NCBI GenBank assembly: GCA_050633625.1
Contig: JBOEGW010000010.1
Span: forward strand, 1-64,000
Length of the DNA: 64,000 nt
From: JBOEGW01 sp050633625
Lineage (GTDB): Bacteria > Pseudomonadota > Alphaproteobacteria > Rhodobacterales > Rhodobacteraceae
Direction: 5' to 3'
Each line of letters opens with the position of its first letter. The first letter of the stretch is position 1. This document shows positions 42,640 through 51,752 of this stretch, one piece after another. The notes beneath the pieces were generated by a model. That model was not told the DNA's origin. It saw only the letters and a program-made list of their open reading frames with translations, and ran no database searches. The position numbers and the translations under genes are program-made.

Positions 42640-44811
42640 TTACTCTTGCTCTGTGTCGGGGAGGTCTGGCTCAGGATCAGGATCAGGTTCGGGCGGGGTG
42701 AGCAACACATAGGAGAGCGCAACACTAGAGCCTCCGCCCCGGCTCGTGATTTCGTCCAAGACCTGCGGGAGGAGAATAGCAGCGTCCGCCCCAGAAGCGG
42801 CGGCAGCGGCGCGGGCGAGTGGGCTATTTGAGGTGAGGGTCATGAGCAGTTGCGGTGCTGCCTCGGCCCCTTGGGCGAGGTTCAACCCAAAGCCAAGCGA
42901 GCGCGCGCCGCCAACAGGTTCGGAGAGGCGATCGGTCAAGTTGTAGACAGCGCCAAGAGGGCTTATGAGCACTGTCCAAACCGAGCCAGCGCCGCCGGTG
43001 TTGATTTGGGCTGTGATGGTTTGACCGCTTTCAAGTTCGTCGACGGGCAGCACCATGGATACAGGGGCGCCGCCCCGCCCTTGCAGCGCGCGGGCAAAAT
43101 CAAGGGCCGCGCATTGTTGGGCGGTGATTTGGCGCGCAAGGACTTCGGGCCGCGCGCCAAACTTTTCTTCGTAGGCCACGGGCAGCCCGGCAAAGGCGTT
43201 CCCAGAATCCGAGAATCCTTCGATCATTCCGGTGTTTGGCCCGGCGGGCACCCGCGCGGCAAAGCTGCAGGCGCCGGTATCAAGGAGCGCCAAGAACCCA
43301 TCACGCGAGGTTGGGATCGGGTCAGGCAAGCCAGTTGAGGCCTGTGTGTTTTGAGGTGTCGCTGTCGTGTTTTGCGTGGGACCGCTGCCAATCAGCCCGT
43401 TATTCCAGCCATAAAACCCAGCGCCGCCAAGACCCAAGACAAACATCGCGACCAGTCCAAAAAGGAGTTTCCCTCCGCCGGACCGCTCCGCCTTTTCGTC
43501 AAGTGGCTTGAGTGCGGTTGGCCCAGTTGTGGTGGTCGCACCAAACCCGGTTGTCGTTGTGTTCACGCCGCCATGGGTTGGCATTTGAAGCCCCGGCGTG
43601 GGGCGCGGTGGCATCGGTATGGGCGGCATCGAGCCGCGTCCCGTCACGTCCATAGGGGGCGGCGGTGGGGCGCCATCGAGGTATTTTGCCGGGATCAAAT
43701 GTGGGTTTTCGAGCAGGCGGCGCAAGTCATCCATGGTCAAAGGACGATCCGCCGGATTTGGCTCCAGCATATGCGCAAGGATCGGACGCAGCACTTGCGG
43801 CACCGCCGACAAATCCGGGATCGTCTGGCGCGACTGCACGGCTTCCACAATCGAGGATCCCATGTCCAGAGGTTTGCCAATGACCGCCGCCGCGATCAAC
43901 AACGCAAGCCCATAAACATCCGTGCCCGGCCCGATAATCCCGTCATAATGGCCAAGTTGTTCTGGTGCGACGTATTTGAATTTCCCGGCAAACTGCCCAT
44001 GCATCGTGCCTTCGGTGACGACGTTCGATTTGGCAATCCCGAAATCAATCAGCCGCGCTTCACCGACCAAGCCGCCGGGCAACATGACGTTATCAGGCGA
44101 CAAATCCCGGTGCACCACGTCTTGTTCATGCGCCTTACCAAGCCCTTTTGCGAGCCGTTTCAGCAGCGTTTGTGCCGCCGCCGCCGGGATCGCACCATGG
44201 GTCTCGATATGGTCCGAAAGCGGCACGCCTTCGATGAACTCCATCACCAAAAAGTAGCGATCCAAGTCCCGGTCATGCACATAATTGTAGTAGCGCACGA
44301 TGGCTTCGTCCGCGAGCTGGCGCAGGGTGCGTGCCTCGCGTTTGAACAGCAGCCCGGCTTTTTCGTCCTCCGCAAGCTCCGGCAAAATCGCCTTGATCGC
44401 CACCGGATCACCGGTGCCAATTTCGCGGCCCCGGTACACTTCGCCCATGCCGCCGGACTTTAGGACATCGGTAATTTCATAGTTGTTGTTGATGATGGAC
44501 CCAACGGTGACCGCCTGCGCGCCACCTGATGCCGCCGGAATGACAGCCGCCGTTTTTGGCTGGGCAATCGGCGCAATGGGGGGCACATGGGTGGCAATCT
44601 GTGTGCGATCATTTTCGGGATCAACAGCCTCCAAAGGCGGCTCAGAGGAGACCGGCGCATCGGTCAGCCCACTCATGGGCGCAAACATCGTTCGCTCCGC
44701 GTCCGGCGCGTCTTTTGGCGCTTGCGCAGGCGGACTGTCTTGCTCTGGTGCCTCGCCCTGCGCGCTCTCATCGGGCGGATTGATGTCGTCGTTGTCGTCC
44801 TCGCCGCTCAT
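42640..44811 (-). CDS. ppkA: T6SS serine/threonine protein kinase PpkA
   Basis: A 723-residue transmembrane kinase. An acidic N terminus (1-100) with RTMFAP (Thr41) and DRTQIAT (Thr70) may be a phosphorylated FHA-binding tail. The Hanks kinase domain (~110-370) has Lys140 in VAIKAI, HRDLSPDNV (Asp236) and DFGIAK (Asp257), so it is active. A Pro-rich stretch, one membrane segment (~448-470) and a periplasmic domain (~505-705) follow. In known T6SSs PpkA phosphorylates Fha or TssL to start assembly. It is last in tssK-tssL-tssM-tagF-pppA-ppkA and overlaps pppA by ATGA. Confidence 0.95.
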   Translation of the reverse strand: MSGEDDNDDINPPDESAQGEAPEQDSPPAQAPKDAPDAERTMFAPMSGLTDAPVSSEPPLEAVDPENDRTQIATHVPPIAPIAQPKTAAVIPAASGGAQAVTVGSIINNNYEITDVLKSGGMGEVYRGREIGTGDPVAIKAILPELAEDEKAGLLFKREARTLRQLADEAIVRYYNYVHDRDLDRYFLVMEFIEGVPLSDHIETHGAIPAAAAQTLLKRLAKGLGKAHEQDVVHRDLSPDNVMLPGGLVGEARLIDFGIAKSNVVTEGTMHGQFAGKFKYVAPEQLGHYDGIIGPGTDVYGLALLIAAAVIGKPLDMGSSIVEAVQSRQTIPDLSAVPQVLRPILAHMLEPNPADRPLTMDDLRRLLENPHLIPAKYLDGAPPPPPMDVTGRGSMPPIPMPPRPTPGLQMPTHGGVNTTTTGFGATTTTGPTALKPLDEKAERSGGGKLLFGLVAMFVLGLGGAGFYGWNNGLIGSGPTQNTTATPQNTQASTGLPDPIPTSRDGFLALLDTGACSFAARVPAGPNTGMIEGFSDSGNAFAGLPVAYEEKFGARPEVLARQITAQQCAALDFARALQGRGGAPVSMVLPVDELESGQTITAQINTGGAGSVWTVLISPLGAVYNLTDRLSEPVGGARSLGFGLNLAQGAEAAPQLLMTLTSNSPLARAAAAASGADAAILLPQVLDEITSRGGGSSVALSYVLLTPPEPDPDPEPDLPDTEQE

Positions 44812-45593
44812 GACAGATCGTCCATCATGTCATCAATCAGCATGTTCTCGTCGCCCTCAGGGGGCGGCCCGCAGCGCATCGTAACCACCGTCACATTGTC
44901 GCGCGCCCCGCGCACCACGGTTTCCGCCACCAAAGCATCCGCCAAGTCCTGCGGCGCAAACCGCGCGGCAAAATCTGCGATCTCATGATCCTCAAAATGC
45001 TCCGTCAAACCGTCCGAGCACAACACAAACACATCGCCAACTTGCAATTGCCCCGTCACCATATCGCACTGCGGCAACTCGGTGACGCCAATCGCGCGGG
45101 TAATGACGTTCTTGCGCGGCCAGCTTTCGGCCTCCTCCTGCGTGATCGACCCGGCATCCAACAAGGCGCGCACCTCCGTATGATCGCGGCTTTGCTGAAC
45201 GAACTGCCCGGCGCGCAGCAAATACACCCGGCTATCGCCCGACCAAATACAAGCGTAATCCGGCCCCTGCACCAACAACGACACAACAGTCGCCCCAATC
45301 GTGCCGCTGTCGAGCGCGCGCGCATGGGACAGGATTTGTTCGTTGGCGCGGGTGATGCGTTCCATGAACCGCACCTGTAAATCTTCGATCGAAGCTGGTA
45401 CGCCCACACTGCCCAACTCCTCGACAATCGCCCCAGAGGCATAATCCCCCGCCGCATGGCCCCCCATGCCATCCGCCACACACCAAAGCCCATACTCAGG
45501 GCGCGCGATCATGTTGTCTTCATTGACTTCCCGATGACAGCCCACATCGGTTGCCAGCCCGGTCTCAAAAGAGAAAAACTCATTGCTCGTCAT
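44808..45593 (-). CDS. pppA: T6SS PP2C-type protein phosphatase PppA
   Basis: A 261-residue PP2C phosphatase with all metal-binding motifs: REVNEDN, DGMGGHAAG, GDSRVY, CSDGLTEH and GARDNVTVV. It removes the phosphate that PpkA adds and thereby resets the system. I used the ATG at 45593; it begins inside the last 14 bases of tagF, so the two are coupled. A longer frame reaching 45755 would lie entirely within tagF and has no support. No membrane segment. Confidence 0.95.
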   Translation of the reverse strand: MTSNEFFSFETGLATDVGCHREVNEDNMIARPEYGLWCVADGMGGHAAGDYASGAIVEELGSVGVPASIEDLQVRFMERITRANEQILSHARALDSGTIGATVVSLLVQGPDYACIWSGDSRVYLLRAGQFVQQSRDHTEVRALLDAGSITQEEAESWPRKNVITRAIGVTELPQCDMVTGQLQVGDVFVLCSDGLTEHFEDHEIADFAARFAPQDLADALVAETVVRGARDNVTVVTMRCGPPPEGDENMLIDDMMDDLS

Positions 45594-46275
45594 CAGGCGC
45601 GCTCTCCTCCTCAGGGGCGGCACTCGGCACGCCCGCCAGCAACCAGCCAAGCGCCGGAGCCTGTGGCAATCCCGGTGTCCCCATCCAAACCGAAGACCGC
45701 CCAGCCCCGCCCGTGGCCCACCAATAGGAGCGGGCAAGCTGGGCGCGGTCCGCATCCACGGGGGCCGCCGATTCCAGCAATTGCGCCAAATCGCCCTCCG
45801 GGTGATGCGCCCAAACTGTCGGCCCGGTGCCCGCCGTGACCTCGTCTTCGCGCGGGATCGGCGCCTTTAGCCCGTCGAGCAAAGCCTTCGCGCCCTGCCC
45901 CGGTGTCATCGCGTGCAAATGCGCATGCAACGCCTCCCAAGGGGCTTGGTCCTTGGGGGCCAATACCGGCGGCAAAACGGCAGCACTTTCCGCGATCAAC
46001 AACAGCGGGTATCGCCGGCCAACCCGGTCGCGCCAAGGCCGCAAAACGCCCACCAAAGTCCGGCCCAAAACCGCGCGCCCAACCCAGAACCGCAAATCCT
46101 GCGCCCCATCCCAAAACGGCGCCCAATTGTCCGCCATCTCGTCGCGCAGGCTCATCAACACCGGGTCAAGCCAGGCCGTCAAAGCCTCGGCAATATCGTC
46201 GCTGATCCCGGTCTTGAGAAAATCCCCATACCCAGGATGCTTGCCCATAAGGCCAAGTGTTGCGCGTTCGCTCAT
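45580..46275 (-). CDS. tagF: T6SS-associated protein TagF
   Basis: A 231-residue protein with the TagF/DUF2094 start GLMGKHPGYGDFLKTG, followed by FWVGRAVLGRTLVGVLRPWRDRVGRRYPL. TagF proteins repress T6SS assembly post-translationally, in Agrobacterium by acting with Fha. Here tagF stands between tssM and pppA, in the same gene order as in Agrobacterium except for the PppA-TagF fusion seen there. It starts two bases after the tssM stop and overlaps pppA by 14 bases. Nothing is missing. Confidence 0.95.
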   Translation of the reverse strand: MSERATLGLMGKHPGYGDFLKTGISDDIAEALTAWLDPVLMSLRDEMADNWAPFWDGAQDLRFWVGRAVLGRTLVGVLRPWRDRVGRRYPLLLIAESAAVLPPVLAPKDQAPWEALHAHLHAMTPGQGAKALLDGLKAPIPREDEVTAGTGPTVWAHHPEGDLAQLLESAAPVDADRAQLARSYWWATGGAGRSSVWMGTPGLPQAPALGWLLAGVPSAAPEEESAPDDEQ

Positions 46276-46277
46276 GG

Positions 46278-49200
46278 CTACTCCAACGATGTCGGACAGG
46301 AGAAATCGGATAGCTCAGGCATCAAGAAAGGCACCGTGGTTGAGTCAAACTCGATCCTGTAGGTGATGGAACGCCCGCCAATATCGTGGGTTACGTCCAC
46401 GACGTTGCCATTCTTCTTTGCCCGTCCTCGGCGCAGGAAATTCACAATATCCCAGCGGCCATCTGAGAAGCTCAGCGTGCCAGCGCGGCCCGGTTGTTGT
46501 GGGAACAATTCCACCGATACGCCTGAGCTTTGGCCCGGCCAGGACAGCGCCGCGGGGGCGGAGTTTGGTTGTGTGCGCACAGATGCGCCATTCATTGACA
46601 GAACCGCTAAATCCACAGTTGGCGAGCTTGCCATATGGGCGATGGACATCGCCACTTCCGGCTCGGGGGAGCCAGTCGCAAAAAACGCCATGCGAATGGC
46701 TTGTGCCCGGTCAAATTGTTTCAGTGCCGCCGTCGAAAGACGCTGGCCAATTGGGCTGTCGGGCGCGGGCTGTAGCCCGTTTGAGCCGCGCAAAACATGG
46801 GGCTGGAGATAGCTCGTATAGAACTGGTCCATGCGCCCGCCGGGGCCAAAGAACTGGCCAAAAACGGCAGGCGAGACATGGCGCCCGGAGCTAAACGGAT
46901 ACATCGGTTGGATGAAATCCTTACAAAACGCCGTGATTTCCTCGTTCAGCGCCCGGTTTAGCTGCGCCATTGTCGCGTCTTGAGCCACGGCGCGAAATTC
47001 GCTTTCCACCTCATTGAGGTTGCGTGACAAGGTGTCAGGCAGAGCCGTGTTGTTCATGGTCAGCGTCGACAACATTTGGCTCAACATCGTTTCATCCGCA
47101 GGGGTAGGCGCCATTGCCGCTTGCCGCCGGTTTTCGCGAAGGTCGCGCAAATTGGCCAAGATACTGTCGATGGGTCGTTTGCCATCTTCGCCTCTGAGCA
47201 GCATGTGCCACTGGGCAAAATCCTCGGTGATCCGCTCGACTTGGCGGCGCTGCGTGTCCTCGGCCACCGCGTTGCCGCCAGCCCGCGCTTGCGACTTCGC
47301 GCCGGAGGACAAGCTGTCCATGATCACCCGTTGAAACACCCCGGAGCGGGAATAAATCCGCGTGAAGGCCGCATCACCAAGGCTGCCGCCCAAGTCGCCG
47401 CCCGCCTGCGCCGCTGCGATGTCTGTGGGGTCCAACCCATCCAACATGTCATACAGCCGGGTGAGGCGGGTTTCTTCTTCAACCGCCTCAACAAGCTCCA
47501 AAATCGGGGAGGCCACCGAGGAGGAAGCCGCCGCCAGCGCCTCGTATTGAGGAGGATCAGAGGACATGCGCGCCAGGCTGATTTGCCCAAACATCGCGCG
47601 CCACGCCTCGCCAAATTCCAGCCGATAAACCCTGTGCAACTCGCGCTCTAGCCCGGCGAGCTGGTTCTCGTAACCGACCCGTTCCGCCGCTTCGCCAAGC
47701 ACCCATTGATCCTCGCGCAAGCGGTCGCGCGCGCTTGTCAGCTCCTCAAGGAAATACCCCCAATAGCCCTCAAACGTGTAAAGCCCAGCAACCCCAACAT
47801 CGGAAAGCGCACTGCCATCGGTGGTTTCAAACACCTCATGCACAGCACCCGATACCCGTTCCACAAGGTTGAAATCCGCGACCCCAGAGGTGATCGCGCG
47901 ATCTTTGATCGAGGCATAGGCCTGTTCCGCCAAGGGCAGATTCACAATCGCCTCACGCGCTTTGCGCACAATCTCAGGGTCAATAGGAATGATGGGCGTG
48001 CGATCCGCGTCCAGCTCCAACATGGCATCCAGATGCGCCATCAATTGCTCGCGATCATCAATCTGTCCGGGGCTATTGAACTGCGCCCGGTACACGTCCT
48101 CAAAGAAAGCGTTGATCGCCGCATCATCGTCCTTGCCGCCGCTTTCGCCCTGCCCGCCCAAAAGCAGATACACCTTTAATGCGCGGTACACCCCGGCCGT
48201 ATCATCATCGGCAATGAGCTGCGGGATGTCGTTTTCAAGGTGCAAAATCATCCTCGGGCGCAGCATCCGCTCTAAGCCATCCGAATAAGCCCGGTCCGCT
48301 GCCCCTTTGATCTCCTCATAACGCGACAGGCCAAAACCTTCCCAGAATGTTGGTTCGCGCGGATCGCCATATCCGGCGGTCATCTGGCGCAAATCCTGCA
48401 AATGCGGCATCACGACAGAAGGGTCCGTGTCCGAAATCACAGTGCGCGCGATTTCGTTGCGCGCCGTATCAGCATATTGCCCAGCATCGGCTTGGGCATC
48501 TGTGATCAGCGTTGCGTTTTGCCAAAATGACCAGCCAAACGCCCCCATCAATCCCGCCGTCACAATCCCAATCACCGACATCGCCAAGGTGCGCAAGATC
48601 GCTGTGCGCCGCATCGCCTTTTTATCAAACGACACCCAATCGCGTTCCTCAAAGATCACCCGTTTGAGCAGATCATGCAGGAAAAAGCTCTTGCCCTTGC
48701 CAGACATAAACGCGGGCTGGAACCCTGCGTCTTCCGCCTGCCCGCGCCCCATCGACCCAAGTACCTGGTCAATCGGCGTGCCTTCCTGCGTCCCCGATGT
48801 GAAATAAAACCCCCGCAAAATCGCGTTGGTTTTGTAGCGGGTTGGCTCAAACACACGGCGCATGAATTCCGAAACATTGTCGCGCAACATCGCCATTTGA
48901 CCCGGCAGACCAAAAATCGCGATCCGGCTCACCCCATCCGGCTCTTCCGCCATGCGGTCAATCACCTCATCCGACAACCGGCTCACGAGCTGATCAAATT
49001 CCGCCGGGACATCCTGAAAGGTTTGCGCCATCCGGTCGCGGGTCTGAAACGTCACCCCCCAAGCCAGCTTGCGGCGCGATTGGCTGAACGACGAGAAATA
49101 TTCCCGAAACCCGGAAATCAAATCCGCCTTTGTAAACAGCACATAAACCGGGAAATCAATCTTGAGCGCCTCATGTATTTCGCCCAGCCGTTCGCGCACT

Positions 49201-49919
49201 GTCGCCGCATGTTGCGCAAGGCTTTCCTCGCTGGCCGTCATCATGTCCTCAACCGAAAACGCCAAAATAACGCCGTTGATCGGCTGATCAGGACGCCCCT
49301 TTTTGAGCAGATTGAGGAAGGAGGTCCAGCTCGCCTTATCCGCCTCCATGTCGCTGTCTTGGCTGGTGTATCGCCCAGCGGTGTCGATCAAAACCGCATC
49401 TTCCGCAAACCACCAATCGCAATTGCGCGTCCCACCAAACCCTTGGGCGTTGTCTTCCAAATTCTCCTGACCGGGGAACTCAATGCCAGCGTTCGCAAGC
49501 GCTGTCGTTTTGCCGGCACCGGGCGGCCCAATGATGACGTACCAAGGCAAATCATAGAGGAAATTCTTGCCGCCGGATTTCTTGAGTTTCGCCAGCGCCT
49601 CACTCATGCCCTCCGACAAAACTGCGCCGTCCCCAACCGGCTCAACAACCAGCGCTTCCTCAAGCTCTTGCGCCTTTTTGCGCCGCTTACGCCACTTCAG
49701 CCCATAGACCAAAAAGATCACGAACAGCACAACGCCCATCGCGATAAAGCGCGGCACGAAGCCCACAATCGGCGCCCATCCGGTCATCGGGAAGCCGACC
49801 CAAATCACCGCCAGAAGCATCAAGATGCCCAAAATGATAAACACCGGCTTGAGCCAGCGCACCTTGAACAACTTGCGGATTTTGGCGACCGGAATATCGC
49901 TCATGATAGTGCGCAGCAT
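46278..49919 (-). CDS. tssM: T6SS membrane-complex protein TssM (IcmF)
   Basis: A 1213-residue IcmF-type protein. Two membrane helices (~25-45 and 52-72) precede a cytoplasmic NTPase-like domain with an intact Walker A, GPPGAGKTTA, at 131-138. A third helix (~445-465, LAMSVIGIVTAGLMGAFGWSFW) leads into a ~740-residue periplasmic part. TssM with TssL forms the envelope-spanning channel. Its start at 49919 lies three bases before the tssL stop region; an ATG at 49904 is also possible. In Agrobacterium ATP binding at this motif is needed for secretion. Confidence 0.96.
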   Translation of the reverse strand: MLRTIMSDIPVAKIRKLFKVRWLKPVFIILGILMLLAVIWVGFPMTGWAPIVGFVPRFIAMGVVLFVIFLVYGLKWRKRRKKAQELEEALVVEPVGDGAVLSEGMSEALAKLKKSGGKNFLYDLPWYVIIGPPGAGKTTALANAGIEFPGQENLEDNAQGFGGTRNCDWWFAEDAVLIDTAGRYTSQDSDMEADKASWTSFLNLLKKGRPDQPINGVILAFSVEDMMTASEESLAQHAATVRERLGEIHEALKIDFPVYVLFTKADLISGFREYFSSFSQSRRKLAWGVTFQTRDRMAQTFQDVPAEFDQLVSRLSDEVIDRMAEEPDGVSRIAIFGLPGQMAMLRDNVSEFMRRVFEPTRYKTNAILRGFYFTSGTQEGTPIDQVLGSMGRGQAEDAGFQPAFMSGKGKSFFLHDLLKRVIFEERDWVSFDKKAMRRTAILRTLAMSVIGIVTAGLMGAFGWSFWQNATLITDAQADAGQYADTARNEIARTVISDTDPSVVMPHLQDLRQMTAGYGDPREPTFWEGFGLSRYEEIKGAADRAYSDGLERMLRPRMILHLENDIPQLIADDDTAGVYRALKVYLLLGGQGESGGKDDDAAINAFFEDVYRAQFNSPGQIDDREQLMAHLDAMLELDADRTPIIPIDPEIVRKAREAIVNLPLAEQAYASIKDRAITSGVADFNLVERVSGAVHEVFETTDGSALSDVGVAGLYTFEGYWGYFLEELTSARDRLREDQWVLGEAAERVGYENQLAGLERELHRVYRLEFGEAWRAMFGQISLARMSSDPPQYEALAAASSSVASPILELVEAVEEETRLTRLYDMLDGLDPTDIAAAQAGGDLGGSLGDAAFTRIYSRSGVFQRVIMDSLSSGAKSQARAGGNAVAEDTQRRQVERITEDFAQWHMLLRGEDGKRPIDSILANLRDLRENRRQAAMAPTPADETMLSQMLSTLTMNNTALPDTLSRNLNEVESEFRAVAQDATMAQLNRALNEEITAFCKDFIQPMYPFSSGRHVSPAVFGQFFGPGGRMDQFYTSYLQPHVLRGSNGLQPAPDSPIGQRLSTAALKQFDRAQAIRMAFFATGSPEPEVAMSIAHMASSPTVDLAVLSMNGASVRTQPNSAPAALSWPGQSSGVSVELFPQQPGRAGTLSFSDGRWDIVNFLRRGRAKKNGNVVDVTHDIGGRSITYRIEFDSTTVPFLMPELSDFSCPTSLE

Positions 49920-49922
49920 AGT

Positions 49923-51752
49923 CTATTCCTCCCGCGGGATCATGATTTCGACCCGGCGGTTTCGGGCTTTGCCCTCTGATGATGTGTTCTCTGCGATCGG
50001 CTCAACCGCGCCCTTGCCTTCCACCGTGATCCGGCTGGCATCGGTGAGGCTTGTCTTGAGGATCTCCGCGACCGTCGTGGCGCGCGCCACCGAAAGTTGC
50101 TCGTTGGTCTTGTAGCGTCCACGCCCCGACATGCGGTCGCTGTCCGTGTGACCAACAACGCGAATAGGGCCAAATTCCTTATCCAAAGTCGCGGATATGC
50201 TCGCGGCCAAAGTGCTGAAATCGCTCTTTAAATCCGCCGACCCGGAACCAAACTGCAAGTACTGCCCAACGCGCACAAACACCCAGTCGTTGTTCTTCTC
50301 AACCTCGACCTGCCCCGCCTCAATCTCCGTCGCAAGCGCCGCGCGAATGCGTTCCAACTGGCCACTGTCAGGCGCCTCATAGGGCTGCACAACAGGTTCC
50401 GTGCGTTCAATCGCGATATCCGCAGTGCCCGCATGGAGCGCCAAAATTCCGCCGCGCACATCGCTGCCTTGGCGCGCCAACAAGGTGGAAAGCGTGGCGA
50501 AAAGCGCAACGATCATCATCATCGCCATCGCCCCAATCACCCAAATCGGCGTGCCACCGCGCCGCCGTTTGCCCCCCAGCAAAACCGGCATCCAGCGCAC
50601 CGAAATGTCATCGTCCGGGCGCGGTTGCACCCGGCGCAAGGTTTCGTAAATCGCCGTGCGAATACGCGACAACTCCACACCGCCATTTGGCATGGCGCGG
50701 TATTGTCCTTCAAAGCCAAGCGACAGGCAGGTGAGCATCAATTCCAGCAGATGAAACCGCTGGCCGGGGGCTTTCATCGCCGCATCCATCTTCTGGAAGA
50801 ACCCCACACCCGAGGAGCGTTCTCCAAAAAAGCGCGCGACCATGGAATATTGAAGCCACATGCCACGATCTGCGCCGGGCAGGTTTTGAACGATGTCATC
50901 CGCCGTCGCTGAGAGCGCATATTTGGCGTCCTGCGCGTCTTGCGGCGAGACACCCGCTTCCAGCGCGTTGCGTTCAAACATGTCGATTTCGCGCGTTACG
51001 TGATCAATCAGCGGTCCGGCCTGCATTTCGACCAATCCGGTGCGCAAACGTCCGAGCAGAATCATCAAATTCGCGGAGGCCGCGATTAACGGATTTGTCG
51101 ATCCGCCAGCGCCAAGCCCGGTGCCCTTCAGTGCATCTTCCAGCGCAATGCGCGGCGTGACCATCATTGCCTGTGGGGCTTCAGCCTGTGGAATATCGGG
51201 GAATATCTCACTGCCCGCAGGTTGTTGCCCGGCTTGGGGCTGGTATTGCGGTTGCTGATAGGTGGGCGGCGGTTGTTGGTACTGCGGCTGTTGGGGGGGC
51301 TGCTGATACGCGGGTTGTTGGTATTGCGGCTGATGAGGTGGGGGCGGCGCGCTTGGTTGCGGGTTCAAAGCGCCGCCAAGCCACGTGTCCTCTGCGCCCG
51401 GATTGTTGATCGGTCCGGGGTGTTGGGGGGGCGGCGCATAGCCGGGGTGTTGTGGCGCTGTTGGCGCGACGCGCCCGCCTTGCGGGTGTTGATAGGGCGC
51501 GCTTCCGGGCGCTGGCGTTGGGATTGGTGCGGCGGGCGGCGGCGCTTGGCCGGGGCCACCCCCCGCAGGTGGAAGCGGTTGGCCAAACACAGTAGATTGA
51601 TGCCCCCCGCCCGCTGGCGGTTGCGCGGCAGGCGGCGGCGAGACAGGTGGCACTTGCGGCGCAGCGCCCGGTGCGTTCCCCTGCCCCGATGGTTTTGGCG
51701 GGGTTGGAAGCGGTTGCCCAAAGACGGTTTTGTCGTTGTCGTCGCCTGCCAT
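49923..51752 (-). CDS. tssL: T6SS membrane-complex protein TssL with long phospho-tail and OmpA domain
   Basis: A 609-residue evolved TssL. Residues 1-200 are a Pro/Gln-rich cytoplasmic tail holding DKTVFGQPLP (Thr9), QSTVFGQPLP (Thr54) and EDTWLGG (Thr123). The DotU domain (~205-390) and one membrane helix (~400-422) follow. A C-terminal OmpA-type peptidoglycan-binding domain (~495-609) has VVGHTDSDRMSG and NEQLSVARATTV. In Agrobacterium TssL is phosphorylated on an N-terminal Thr by PpkA and then bound by Fha; the motifs here are natural sites. GGAGAG precedes the ATG at 51752, which overlaps the tssK stop (TAATG). Confidence 0.95.
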   Translation of the reverse strand: MAGDDNDKTVFGQPLPTPPKPSGQGNAPGAAPQVPPVSPPPAAQPPAGGGHQSTVFGQPLPPAGGGPGQAPPPAAPIPTPAPGSAPYQHPQGGRVAPTAPQHPGYAPPPQHPGPINNPGAEDTWLGGALNPQPSAPPPPHQPQYQQPAYQQPPQQPQYQQPPPTYQQPQYQPQAGQQPAGSEIFPDIPQAEAPQAMMVTPRIALEDALKGTGLGAGGSTNPLIAASANLMILLGRLRTGLVEMQAGPLIDHVTREIDMFERNALEAGVSPQDAQDAKYALSATADDIVQNLPGADRGMWLQYSMVARFFGERSSGVGFFQKMDAAMKAPGQRFHLLELMLTCLSLGFEGQYRAMPNGGVELSRIRTAIYETLRRVQPRPDDDISVRWMPVLLGGKRRRGGTPIWVIGAMAMMMIVALFATLSTLLARQGSDVRGGILALHAGTADIAIERTEPVVQPYEAPDSGQLERIRAALATEIEAGQVEVEKNNDWVFVRVGQYLQFGSGSADLKSDFSTLAASISATLDKEFGPIRVVGHTDSDRMSGRGRYKTNEQLSVARATTVAEILKTSLTDASRITVEGKGAVEPIAENTSSEGKARNRRVEIMIPREE

